Positions 45,223 through 52,517 of a stretch of DNA of 64,000 nucleotides are shown one piece after another. A program made the translations under genes and the position numbers. Origin of the DNA: Lentisphaera marina. Lineage in GTDB: Bacteria > Verrucomicrobiota > Lentisphaeria > Lentisphaerales > Lentisphaeraceae. Positions within the stretch are counted from its first letter, which is position 1. Each line of letters starts with the position of its first letter. The notes below the pieces were generated by a model. That model saw only the letters and a program-made list of their open reading frames with translations, had not been told where the DNA came from and ran no database searches. The stretch is taken from contig NZ_JAQZZL010000001.1 of NCBI RefSeq assembly GCF_028745505.1, forward strand, positions 2,353,818 to 2,417,817, given 5' to 3'.

Positions 45223-47106
45223 TGGATAAGGGTAGGGAAAGCTCCTTGCGGAGCCTCCCCTCCTTCCGAACCGTACGTGCGGATCTCCCGCATACGGCTC
45301 TCCGGTCAATGCTTACTCCGAAGAGACTGAGATTCCAGTAACCAGGCCTCTTCCAGTGAAAAGAACCCTAGTTCTACAAAGTATTTCTTGGTATATTTCT
45401 TGTTATCGATAATCCGATGAGTACCTCTCTTACGGTTGTACTTAGCGATGATACTGCGCAACCTTCTTCGAAAGAAAGCATCAACTTCGAGCATAGTCCA
45501 ACGATTGGAATGCTTGAAGTACTCATACCAACCTTTGAGACTAGGCCTGAGGGCTTTAATAATTTCTTCTATGGATTGCCAATGACAACGCCTCGTACGC
45601 TTGCGTATAGTATCCTTAATTTTAGCCATACTCTGTTTTCGGGGCCACCTATTTATTCTGCCCGTCCTTTTCGAACGCTCAAAGTGATAACCTAGAAATT
45701 CAAAGTACTCATCTTGCTGATTCATATCGGCAATTCGGGTTTTATCGGGGTGAAGATTCAGACCATGGGCCTTCATCCAACGCTTTATCTTGCGCAAGCC
45801 CCGTTTAGCCGATTTTGCATTATCGCACATCACCAGAAAGTCATCCGCATACCTCACTATTTCAAAACCAGCGTCTCTCATCCTATGGTCGAATTCATCG
45901 AGATAAATATTGGCGAGCAGTGGGCTAATTACGCCTCCTTGCGGAGTCCCTTTCTCGGGTTCCCACTCCTTGATTCCGTCGAATATCCCCGCTTTGAGGA
46001 AAGCTTCTATAAGGTCAAGGACCTTGCCATCACTTATTTTCTCTTTGACTCGTGCCATGAGTTTGTCGTGCGGTATCATATCAAAGTAACTTTGAATGTC
46101 CGCATCAACGACATAGAGCTGTCCTTGCGTAAGTAGATGATGAACCCGCCTAAGCGCGTCTTTACATCCCCGTTGCGGACGAAAACCAAAACTCTGTGCA
46201 GAAAATTCCGCATCATATATCGGTTCAATAACATTCTTGAGCGCAGTCTGAACAACTCTATCTCGCACGGTTGGTATTCCCAATGCACGCGTTTTACCGT
46301 CGGCTTTTGGGATCTCTACCCTGCGAACGCATTGCGGAAGGTAAGTCCCCGCCTGTAATTGCTTCATCAATTGTTCAGTATTGTGCTCTAACTCTGATTC
46401 ATAACGATCCAAGCTCACCATATCCACCCCGTGACTCCCGCCGTTTGCACGAACAGATTCCCAGGCTTCTACAAGGTTCACTTCTCGCGCTACTTTATCT
46501 ATTAAGCTATACCATTTCCTACCTTCAACTCTTGTTTCAAGAGTTCCCAGCATCTGATCTGTCCAGACTGAAGTTGAGGCCCACGCACGAATCTCTTCGG
46601 TGCGCCCTAACTGCTCCCATGAATGTTTAGTCGTCTCTGACAATTGTTTCATTCCTTCATTCTTTTCTTCTCAGTTTCATCTTCCTACTCTCCTTCGCTC
46701 TGACGGCTTTCACCGCCTTCTTTACTACTATGAGAGCTCTGACTTCTGCATGCCTTATTGCACTGCACATGCAGATCTCCCTGATTAACGTCACACAACC
46801 TTCACGGCATTCCGTCTCCAACCACCCTATAGACTTCCTCTACTGCTTTGCTACTCGCTGATATTCAGCATAGAGGATTTTCAGAACTACCTTTTTTTTT
46901 TCATTCTGTTCCAAGCTTCGCCAAGCGCACGCAGGCTCGCCAGTACTATAAAGCCGAATCGAGTTCGTCATCCTACGGACTGCTGTTTCGTCTTGCCTTG
47001 CTCTCCACCCCGCCTCACGACAACGCAGTTAGGTTCGACTACAACATAATCAGCCTTTGTTGATGAGGACTTTCACCTCATTGATTGTGTGCGCTCTCAG
47101 GCGCAC
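45223..47106 (-). mobile_element. Group II intron with its reverse transcriptase gene
   Basis: On the minus strand the element opens with the 5' consensus GTGCGCC at 47106 and contains, just after the ORF, a domain V hairpin at 45300-45268 (GAGCCGTATGCGGGAGATCC...GTACGGTTC, 33 nt). A domain VI-like stem and a 3' end near CCCTACCCTTA (about 45223-45231) follow. The 455 nt between the 5' end and the ORF are compact for domains I-III, as in group IIC introns. The exon on the 5' side is a REP hairpin ending exactly at the intron boundary. The exact 3' splice site is uncertain by a few bases. Confidence 0.85.
45306..46652 (-). CDS. ltrA: Group II intron reverse transcriptase/maturase
   Basis: 448 residues. 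Reverse transcriptase blocks: RRVEIPKADGKTRALGIPTV near residue 103, SAQSFGFRPQRGCKDALRRV, VVDADIQSYFDMIPHDKLM, GTPQGGVISPLLANIYLDEF and the catalytic FEIVRYADDFLVMCDNAKSA. A maturase/thumb (GIIM) region follows (SLKGWYEYFKHSNRWTMLEV, VDAFFRRRLRSIIAKYNRK). It ends shortly after (LLESQSLRSKH), with no HNH endonuclease domain, so target-primed insertion would depend on other primers. The gene lies in domain IV of the intron and its stop is 5 nt from domain V. All motifs are intact, so it is probably active. Confidence 0.95.
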   Translation of the reverse strand: MKQLSETTKHSWEQLGRTEEIRAWASTSVWTDQMLGTLETRVEGRKWYSLIDKVAREVNLVEAWESVRANGGSHGVDMVSLDRYESELEHNTEQLMKQLQAGTYLPQCVRRVEIPKADGKTRALGIPTVRDRVVQTALKNVIEPIYDAEFSAQSFGFRPQRGCKDALRRVHHLLTQGQLYVVDADIQSYFDMIPHDKLMARVKEKISDGKVLDLIEAFLKAGIFDGIKEWEPEKGTPQGGVISPLLANIYLDEFDHRMRDAGFEIVRYADDFLVMCDNAKSAKRGLRKIKRWMKAHGLNLHPDKTRIADMNQQDEYFEFLGYHFERSKRTGRINRWPRKQSMAKIKDTIRKRTRRCHWQSIEEIIKALRPSLKGWYEYFKHSNRWTMLEVDAFFRRRLRSIIAKYNRKRGTHRIIDNKKYTKKYFVELGFFSLEEAWLLESQSLRSKH

Positions 47107-47129
47107 GAGCGCCGGCGACCCGCCGGCAT
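47107..47129 (+). repeat. REP-like palindrome at the intron's 5' boundary and RAYT leader
   Basis: GAGCGCCGGCGACCCGCCGG followed by CAT; GCCGGC...GCCGGC can form a stem with a 5-nt loop. It is next to the first base of the group II intron (47106) and 8 nt before the RAYT start codon. Confidence 0.85.
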
Positions 47130-47137
47130 ACGAGAAC

Positions 47138-47611
47138 ATGACTCCACAAGAAAAAATAAAGTATTATCAAATCATCGAAAAATATCTCGACAAGGGCTAT
47201 GGCTCATGTCTTCTTAAAGATTCGCGCAATGCGCAAATAGTGCTAGACACATGGAAGTTCTTTAATGGTGAACGTTATGACTTAATTGCTTACGTTGTGA
47301 TGCCAAACCATGTTCACCTTTTGATAAAGACTTACGAGAAGTGGCCTTTAGCAAAAGTGGTGCATTCTTGGAAAAGTTATACGGCGAAAGAAATTTTAAA
47401 AAATGAGTATGGTGATGATTCCAATGCCGGCGGGTCGCCAGCGCTCCCAAATAAAGTTTGGCAACGTGAATACTGGGACCGTTTTATACGCGATGAGAAC
47501 CATTTTCTTAAGGTTATTGAGTACATTCATCAAAATCCGGTCAAAGCGGGCCTGTGTAAACTTCCGGAACAATGGCTATGGTCGAGTGCTTATAAGCCTA
47601 AAGAGAATTAG
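47138..47611 (+). CDS. REP-associated tyrosine transposase (RAYT), IS200-like Y1 family
   Basis: 157 residues from ATG 47138. HUH motif in YVVMPNHVHLLIKTYEKW and a C-terminal IEYIHQNPVKAGL, with the Tyr of the YIHxNP block as the likely nucleophile; WQREYWDRFIRDENHFLKVI precedes it. The family nicks and moves REP palindromes. REP-like palindromes lie 8 bp upstream of the start, inside the coding region (47424-47448) and 58 bp after the stop. The internal copy encodes an in-frame insertion (SNAGGSPALPN) in a loop before the VWQREYW block. No frameshift is present. The start codon region is duplicated at 45206, on the far side of the group II intron. Confidence 0.9.
   Translation: MTPQEKIKYYQIIEKYLDKGYGSCLLKDSRNAQIVLDTWKFFNGERYDLIAYVVMPNHVHLLIKTYEKWPLAKVVHSWKSYTAKEILKNEYGDDSNAGGSPALPNKVWQREYWDRFIRDENHFLKVIEYIHQNPVKAGLCKLPEQWLWSSAYKPKEN
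47424..47448 (-). repeat. REP-like palindrome inside the RAYT coding region
   Basis: On the + strand ATGCCGGCGGGTCGCCAGCG, then CTCCC, the reverse complement of the upstream unit with one change. The length (about 30 bp with flanks) keeps the reading frame. Confidence 0.9.
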
Positions 47612-47668
47612 TAATTGTGGATATTTTAAAATGAGATTTATTAATTAGGGTTTTTCTATAGCTTTTTT

Positions 47669-47693
47669 ATGCCGGCGGGTCGCCAGCGCTCCC
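47669..47693 (-). repeat. REP-like palindrome downstream of RAYT
   Basis: ATGCCGGCGGGTCGCCAGCG plus CTCCC, identical to the internal unit. With the upstream unit it brackets the RAYT gene in inverted orientation, the usual RAYT arrangement. Confidence 0.9.
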
Positions 47694-47858
47694 AAGTGAA
47701 CATGCAAGGGAGTACTCATGCAAGCTATGAGCTAGGAATTCAAAATGGAGTACAGAAGAGTACAAAAATTGTGGAGTCCGCTAAGAGTGCTTACTTAAAT
47801 GATAAGTATCAAGGTCAGAGTTATTTACTAAAAAATGTCAAAAATCAAAAAAAAGCAC

Positions 47859-47888
47859 GGCAGGTTTTTCTCTGAGGGAAATAAAGAG
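47859..47888 (+). promoter_or_regulatory. GGCAGGTTTT-N10-AAAT promoter-like motif
   Basis: AAAAAAAAGCAC then GGCAGGTTTTT, with AAATAAAG exactly 20 nt from the first G. Lies 65 nt upstream of the second motif type and in the leader of the toroid-protein gene, giving that gene two candidate promoters. Confidence 0.55.
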
Positions 47889-47923
47889 TTGACAAGAATG
47901 AATATTTTTTAAAATTATAAACG

Positions 47924-47954
47924 CTGTAAAGAAAAGCATTCACTACTCCGTGTA
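47924..47954 (+). promoter_or_regulatory. CTGTAAAGAAA-N13-CCGTGT promoter-like motif
   Basis: CTGTAAAGAAA at 47924-47934 and CCGTGTAAAG from 47948, at the conserved spacing. The start codon of the downstream gene is about 170 nt further. Confidence 0.6.
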
Positions 47955-47963
47955 AAGATGAAC

Positions 47964-48043
47964 AGACTCCAAGTTGGGGGAAAGCCCCCCCCACTTTCCC
48001 TGCCCAAAGGATCATGCCCCTTATTGTGGGTAATCGTGAAGGT
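47964..48043. repeat. Inverted relative of the 6-kb repeat in the gene leader
   Basis: AAAGGATCATGCCCCTTATT followed by GTGGGTAATCGTGAAG is the near reverse complement of sequence at 6050-6083 (CATGATTACCCAGAATAAAG, GGCATGATGCTT). Preceding GGGGGAAAGCCCCCCCCACT also forms a hairpin. It sits in the untranslated leader of the gene at 48126. Confidence 0.55.
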
Positions 48044-48125
48044 TTAAATAAACACTGAAGGATTCTGTAATATTTTACAGACTTGCTGCAACAAAAGATG
48101 AGAAAATTTTTAGGATAAGAAATAA

Positions 48126-49706
48126 ATGACAGAAGAACACGAAGAAAAAGTTGGCCTAGAGAACCAAGAAGACTTCGGTGTAGTTACCCAGGAAGAATTA
48201 AAAGAAATTCAGGAACAATACCGCAAGCAAAAATTAAAGGATACTTTACTTGGCCCGGTCATATCTACCTGTGTACACGTCTTCCTAATTCTTCTTGCTT
48301 CGCTTTTCAAAGGCGAAACCAAAGCTGGCAGTGCCAATGTAGAAGTCACCCAGAAAATTGAAGAAGTGATTGAAGAACCCCCTCCGCCTCCTCCACCACC
48401 TCCGCCTCCACCCGAACCGGAACTCAAAACAGAGTCGGAAACGATTAATCCCGAAGTTACTGAAACGATGGATCTTACTGAAGATATTGCCACTGAAATC
48501 GATGATACTGACGAACCTCCAGCCGCTGAAATTATGGATGATGTAGAACTCATGTCAGATGTTAAACCATCCACCTCACCACTCACATCTGCAAAGATGT
48601 TCTCATCTCGATCACCGAATGCCAAAGCCAATGCCATCCGAAAACATGGTGGCTCAGCTCTTGCACAGAAATCACTTGCTAATGCACTCGACTGGCTGGC
48701 AAAGAATCAGAACCCAGATGGAACTTGGGGCGCTGCGAATAAGGAATCCATGACCGCACTTGCTGTATTAACTTTTCTTGCTCATGGAGATACACCTAAA
48801 TCAAAAAAATATGGTGTTCATGTTCGCAAGGGTATTATGAAGTTAGCAGAATGGGGTAAGCAAAGTAAATTTCCTATAGGAATCCTTAATGAAAAACCAA
48901 AAAAAGGATCCGCCTATACCCATGGCCTTGTTGCTTACGCAATTGCAGAAGCCTACGCTATGACGGGTAATTATGTTTTGCTTGAACCCCTTAACAGAAC
49001 AATTCAATATATCTGTGATAAACAAAATCCTGACGGCGGCTTTTATTACGCATATGAAAATAATGGTCATTCAAACCTTTCTACTGCCTCGTATAATTTC
49101 CAAGCCTTAAAGGCGGCCAAAGCGGCTGGTTGTGATCTACAAGATCTCCCCGGAGCTATTGATAAAGCGATTACTCATCTTAAAAAACATGCCACTGCTA
49201 CAGGCTTTTATTACCGTACCGATTCAAAAAATATACGCGCGCCAGCAATGCGTGGCGTAGGCGTTTTGTGTCTACAATTACTTGGCGAACCTAATTGTAA
49301 AGAAGCGAAACGTGTAGGCGATTATGCCGCCAAGCACGATATCCAGCATCTTGAGTGGAGAGATAATGGAGAAATAGCACTTTATTTTTGGTACTACACA
49401 ACTCAGGTCCTGTTTCAACGTGGTGGTAGTGGATGGAATGCGTGGAATAAAAAATTCCAAAAAATATTAATTGAAAATCAAAATCCTGAGGGCTACTGGT
49501 TGAGCCCCACCCCACTTGAATTAAATCATTGTGGTAATCAGTTAATTGATAATCAAGTGTACTCTACCGCAAAATGTGCTTTGATGTTAACGGTTTATTA
49601 CCGCTACTTGCCTTCATCTGCCATCAAAGAATCAGGTGGTGATAAGCCCAGTAAAAAACAAAAGGAAGCCGCAACCGGTGAAGAAGAGATTGATATTTTT
49701 ATATAA
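48126..49706 (+). CDS. Membrane-anchored proline-rich protein with alpha/alpha-toroid domain
   Basis: 526 residues. Cytoplasmic N-terminus with acidic helix (TQEELKEIQEQYRKQKLKD), one membrane segment at about 40-60 (LLGPVISTCVHVFLILLASL), then EEPPPPPPPPPPPPEPE and an acidic linker, a layout like TonB or ExbD-type energy-transduction proteins. Residues about 170-510 form a terpenoid-cyclase/prenyltransferase-like toroid with repeated QNPDGTWG, KQNPDGGFYYAY and NQNPEGYWLS motifs. No squalene-cyclase catalytic DxDD is visible. This combination is known in PVC genomes as 'prenyltransferase/squalene oxidase repeat' proteins without known function. Two promoter-like motifs precede it. ExbD/TonB-like periplasm-spanning is a guess from the Pro-rich stretch. 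Confidence 0.8.
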   Translation: MTEEHEEKVGLENQEDFGVVTQEELKEIQEQYRKQKLKDTLLGPVISTCVHVFLILLASLFKGETKAGSANVEVTQKIEEVIEEPPPPPPPPPPPPEPELKTESETINPEVTETMDLTEDIATEIDDTDEPPAAEIMDDVELMSDVKPSTSPLTSAKMFSSRSPNAKANAIRKHGGSALAQKSLANALDWLAKNQNPDGTWGAANKESMTALAVLTFLAHGDTPKSKKYGVHVRKGIMKLAEWGKQSKFPIGILNEKPKKGSAYTHGLVAYAIAEAYAMTGNYVLLEPLNRTIQYICDKQNPDGGFYYAYENNGHSNLSTASYNFQALKAAKAAGCDLQDLPGAIDKAITHLKKHATATGFYYRTDSKNIRAPAMRGVGVLCLQLLGEPNCKEAKRVGDYAAKHDIQHLEWRDNGEIALYFWYYTTQVLFQRGGSGWNAWNKKFQKILIENQNPEGYWLSPTPLELNHCGNQLIDNQVYSTAKCALMLTVYYRYLPSSAIKESGGDKPSKKQKEAATGEEEIDIFI

Positions 49707-49839
49707 ATCAAAATATATTCTTCCGTGTTTTTCCGTCATCTTATGTGCTTAAATATAGTTCCTAGCCATTAGTTCTTAGCTATCATCATTATTTTATGAC
49801 CTATTGATAAATAAAAACCCATCATTTTCTCTAATTAAC

Positions 49840-50150
49840 TGTCCCAATAAACCCATCAGTCCGTATAAACTTAATGAATTTGTAAGTAAAGTTTATCAAA
49901 AATCAAAAACCTGTAAAGAAAACTCTTATCATTTCCGTATTAATAAAAAAAATTAGGGACATACAATAGGACTCAAATGAACAAATTTATTTTACTAATT
50001 ACTTTATCACTCACTTCACTACTGAGTGCCGCAAAAAAACCCAATATCATTTACGTACTTATGGACGATATGGGACAAGGAGATGTGAGCTGCTTTAATC
50101 CTTCGTCAAAAATTCATACTCCACATATCGACTCTTTGGCGGCAAATGGC
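49840..50150 (+). repeat. Duplicated promoter and 5' coding end of a sulfatase (donated copy)
   Basis: 311 bp nearly identical to 52518-52827, from TGTCCCAATAAACC through the promoter-like motif, start codon and 58 codons, stopping at GGCAAATGGC. Beyond 50150 the two loci are unrelated. Confidence 0.9.
49911..49940 (+). promoter_or_regulatory. CTGTAAAGAAA-N13-CCGTAT promoter-like motif
   Basis: CTGTAAAGAAA at 49911-49921 and CCGTATTAAT from 49935. The start codon at 49977 is 42 nt after the second half. Same as the site at 52589, part of a duplicated segment. Confidence 0.6.
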
Positions 50151-50600
50151 TTCGGATCAAAGGCTGGAGCCGATACCGTAGAATATGTGCAGCAGGTCAT
50201 CAATGACGTCTGTAAGAACTGGGGTGGTGATAAAGATAATCTTTATTTAAGTGGCTTTTCCCGTGGTGCAATTTCCTGCGGATATATTGGTTTGGCCAAC
50301 GATGAGATTTCCAAACTCTGGAAGGGATTGATAGCTTGTCAGCATTACGATGGCTCGCGCTGGAACCAATCTCGTATGAATGATGCCATAAAACGTGCCG
50401 CTCGTTTCAAAGGCAAAGCCATTTTTCAAGTTGATAATAAAGCCGAAAAATTCCAAGCTTTAGTAGCAAATACCGATCCATCAGTAAAATGGACCTGGGC
50501 AAATTCCGGCCTCGGCAACCATGCCACCACCATGTTCCTCGATAACAGGGACATGATGATCCAATTGCGACAATGGTTTAAAGATTTGACCACAAAATAA
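49977..50600 (+). CDS. Chimera: sulfatase N-terminus fused in frame to an esterase domain
   Basis: 207 residues. Residues 1-58 (signal peptide LLITLSLTSLLSA, then PNIIYVLMDDMGQGDVSCFN) match the start of the sulfatase at 52654 almost exactly. From residue 59 (FGSKAGADTVEYVQQVINDV) the sequence becomes an alpha/beta-hydrolase of the PHB-depolymerase/esterase kind with nucleophile elbow LYLSGFSRGAISCGY near residue 97 and GNHATTMF near 180 as a possible His region. The hydrolase's own N-terminus (oxyanion part) is gone. The fusion keeps the reading frame and gains the sulfatase's promoter motif and export signal. Whether it folds is unknown; it lacks the sulfatase Cys. Could be a functional exported fragment or a decaying gene. 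Confidence 0.8.
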   Translation: MNKFILLITLSLTSLLSAAKKPNIIYVLMDDMGQGDVSCFNPSSKIHTPHIDSLAANGFGSKAGADTVEYVQQVINDVCKNWGGDKDNLYLSGFSRGAISCGYIGLANDEISKLWKGLIACQHYDGSRWNQSRMNDAIKRAARFKGKAIFQVDNKAEKFQALVANTDPSVKWTWANSGLGNHATTMFLDNRDMMIQLRQWFKDLTTK

Positions 50601-50635
50601 TGAAACCACGAAAAAGCACTAAAAATCACAAAATT

Positions 50636-50996
50636 GCGAAGTCCGCAATACTTCGATCACATATTTGTAGGTCGGACCTACGGCCCTTTATTTAAATTAG
50701 TAATTCAATTCGTGGGGCTTCACCCCACGCTAGTTTAGATCGGGCTTCCAGCCCTGTTTTTTTCTGTAACACTCATACTTAGGGACGCCGGCCCTTTATT
50801 TAAATTAGTAATTCAATTCGTGGGGCTTCACCCCACGCTAGTTTAGATCGGGCTTCCAGCCCTGTTTTTTTCTGTAACACTCATACTTAGGGCCAGCGGC
50901 CCGACCTACTCTAGCATGCACCGTTAAGGTGCATGATTTATATAACAATCCATCACTAAAGGGCCGTAGGTCCGACCTATCAATTTTTGAGGCCTG
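50636..50996. repeat. Hairpin mosaic with a 108-bp tandem duplication
   Basis: Opens with AATTGCGAAGTCCGCAATAC, contains GTCGGACCTACGGCCC, CGTGGGGCTTCACCCCACG, CGGGCTTCCAGCCC, GGGCCAGCGGCCC, GCATGCACCGTTAAGGTGC and GGGCCGTAGGTCCGACC, each a short stem with a 3-5-nt loop. The block 50681-50788 is repeated head to tail at 50789-50896. No gene is visible between 50601 and 51198. Confidence 0.85.
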
Positions 50997-51198
50997 CAAT
51001 ACTACGGCAACACCTTTATTGGTCGAAGAAACATCTTCGATTCACCCTATAATTTCGAGCATTCTTAAAAAACAGAAAATATATAAAACAGCAATTAATT
51101 ATCGTAAAACAATAATTAATTACTTGAATATGATAAATACTAACTTATAATCATAAAAACTTAATTGTGTAAAAGTAATCAAAATAAAAGGAAAAATT

Positions 51199-51741
51199 AT
51201 GCAAAAAATGCAATCACTTAGTAAGTGGCTTAAATGGATCTTCGCAATGTACTTAATTGTTCTTCCAGTGATTCAAATTGTTATCTGGACCTATTTAGAT
51301 AAGCAAACAGTTCGAACTGGAGCCACCGAGCTACTTCCCTATGGTGTTGTTTTGCCACCCCCCATCACAGATGTAGTTGAAACAAAGTTTGTCTGCTTTT
51401 TAATATCCATGGTACCCACCGCAATTACTATGTTCGTATTCTATTACCTAAGTCGATTATTCTCACTCTATTCAAAAGGAATTATTTTCGAAGATTCCAA
51501 CGTGAATTTAATTAAAAAAATCGCTTACCTACTTCTTATCAAAGCTGCTATCGGCCCCGTTTTCGAAGCCGCCATCACTGCAGCCTGGACAATGGGCAAT
51601 CCGGTTGGAGAAAGAGTAATCATGTTAACATCACAGACAATTAACCTCAATGGTATTGTTACCGCTCTTATCATCCTCGTTGCTGCCTGGGTAATGAATG
51701 AAGGCCAGAAACTTAAACAGGAACAGTTATTCACTGTTTAA
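51199..51741 (+). CDS. DUF2975 membrane protein
   Basis: 180 residues with four membrane segments at about 12-32 (WLKWIFAMYLIVLPVIQIVI), 70-88 (CFLISMVPTAITMFVFYYLS), 108-130 and 150-170 (NLNGIVTALIILVAAWVMNE), and the family-like LFSLYSKGIIFEDSNVNLIK loop. Preceded by AAAGGA before the ATG. The neighbour 14 nt downstream is a small HTH regulator of the YozG type, a partnership seen repeatedly for DUF2975 genes in many bacteria. The pair resembles a self-contained membrane protein/regulator module with no established function. Confidence 0.85.
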   Translation: MQKMQSLSKWLKWIFAMYLIVLPVIQIVIWTYLDKQTVRTGATELLPYGVVLPPPITDVVETKFVCFLISMVPTAITMFVFYYLSRLFSLYSKGIIFEDSNVNLIKKIAYLLLIKAAIGPVFEAAITAAWTMGNPVGERVIMLTSQTINLNGIVTALIILVAAWVMNEGQKLKQEQLFTV

Positions 51742-51754
51742 GAAGGACATAACT

Positions 51755-51973
51755 ATGCCAATTGTAATTAACTTAGACGTTATGCTTGCAAAGCGTAAAA
51801 TGCGTTCAAAAGACCTTGCAGATGCTGTGGGGATTACTCCGCAAAACCTCTGCATTCTAAAAACCGGGAAAGTCAAAGCTCTGCGTATTTCGACTCTCGA
51901 AGCTCTTTGTCATGAACTCAAATGCCAACCGGGTGAATTACTGGAATACCAGGAAGAGGAAAGCGCATCCTAA
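51755..51973 (+). CDS. Small HTH regulator (Cro/C1 type, YozG-like)
   Basis: 72 residues from ATG 51755 with AAGGAC upstream. Almost the whole protein is a helix-turn-helix domain: MLAKRKMRSKDLADAVGITP, QNLCILKTGKVKALRISTLE, ALCHELKCQPGELLEY. This is the compact type that accompanies DUF2975 proteins. It probably binds DNA and autoregulates the pair. A strong terminator follows at 52011, so the two genes form a bicistronic unit. Confidence 0.92.
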   Translation: MPIVINLDVMLAKRKMRSKDLADAVGITPQNLCILKTGKVKALRISTLEALCHELKCQPGELLEYQEEESAS

Positions 51974-52010
51974 CGAACATATACATTATTCAGGATGTGA
52001 AAATCTAACT

Positions 52011-52044
52011 AATAGGCTTCAGATAAAACTGAAGCCTATTTTAA
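52011..52044 (+). terminator. Rho-independent terminator of the DUF2975-HTH operon
   Basis: A perfect 12-bp stem (AATAGGCTTCAG / CTGAAGCCTATT) with loop ATAAAA at 52023-52028, the descending arm running into TTTT. About 38 nt after the HTH gene stop. Confidence 0.85.
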
Positions 52045-52480
52045 AATACACAGAAATTGCGAAATCCGTAATACTGTAATTACACCTTTCTAGGTCGGAC
52101 CTACGGCCCTTGATTTATATTAGTAATTCAATTCGTGGGGCTGCACCCCACACTAGTTTAGATCGGGCTTCCAGCCCTGTTTTTTTCCTGTCAAAATCAC
52201 TGAACCTCTTACTTAAAACTAGCGGCCCATTGTTTAATCTCATTAATTAGGGCCAGCGGCCCGGCCTACTCTAGCATGCACCGTTAAGGTGCATGATTTA
52301 TATAACAATCCATCACTGAAGGGCCGTAGGTCCGACCTAACAAATTTTGACAAAACCTTTCTGTGTCATTACGTGATCTTCTGTGGTCAAAACAATTTTA
52401 TGCTGAGCTACGAAAAAGCACTGAAAACACAAAATTGCGAAGTCCGCAATACTGTGATCTAATCTTTCTAGGTCGGACAT
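52044..52480. repeat. Hairpin mosaic element
   Basis: Same word order as the 50.6-kb element: AATTGCGAAATCCGTAATAC, GGTCGGACCTACGGCCC, CGTGGGGCTGCACCCCAC, CGGGCTTCCAGCCC, GGGCCAGCGGCCC, GCATGCACCGTTAAGGTGC, GGGCCGTAGGTCCGACC, then TTTCTGTGTCATTACGTGAT and a second AAATTGCGAAGTCCGCAATA. No gene is visible in the 680-bp gap. Confidence 0.85.
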
Positions 52481-52517
52481 ATTAATCAATAAATACTGAT
52501 TATTTTCGCTAATCAAA

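Noticed and set aside
47669..47875. Open frame starting MPAGRQRSQ after the RAYT gene
   Set aside because: The first residues are the translated REP palindrome and the rest shows no coding character.
48209..48637. Long minus-strand open frame opposite the proline-rich gene
   Set aside because: It is the antisense of a low-complexity Pro/Glu region, giving Gly/Ser runs; no independent support.
50636..50996. CRISPR array
   Set aside because: Repeated blocks are a single tandem duplication of hairpin words, not short repeats with unique spacers, and no cas genes are near.
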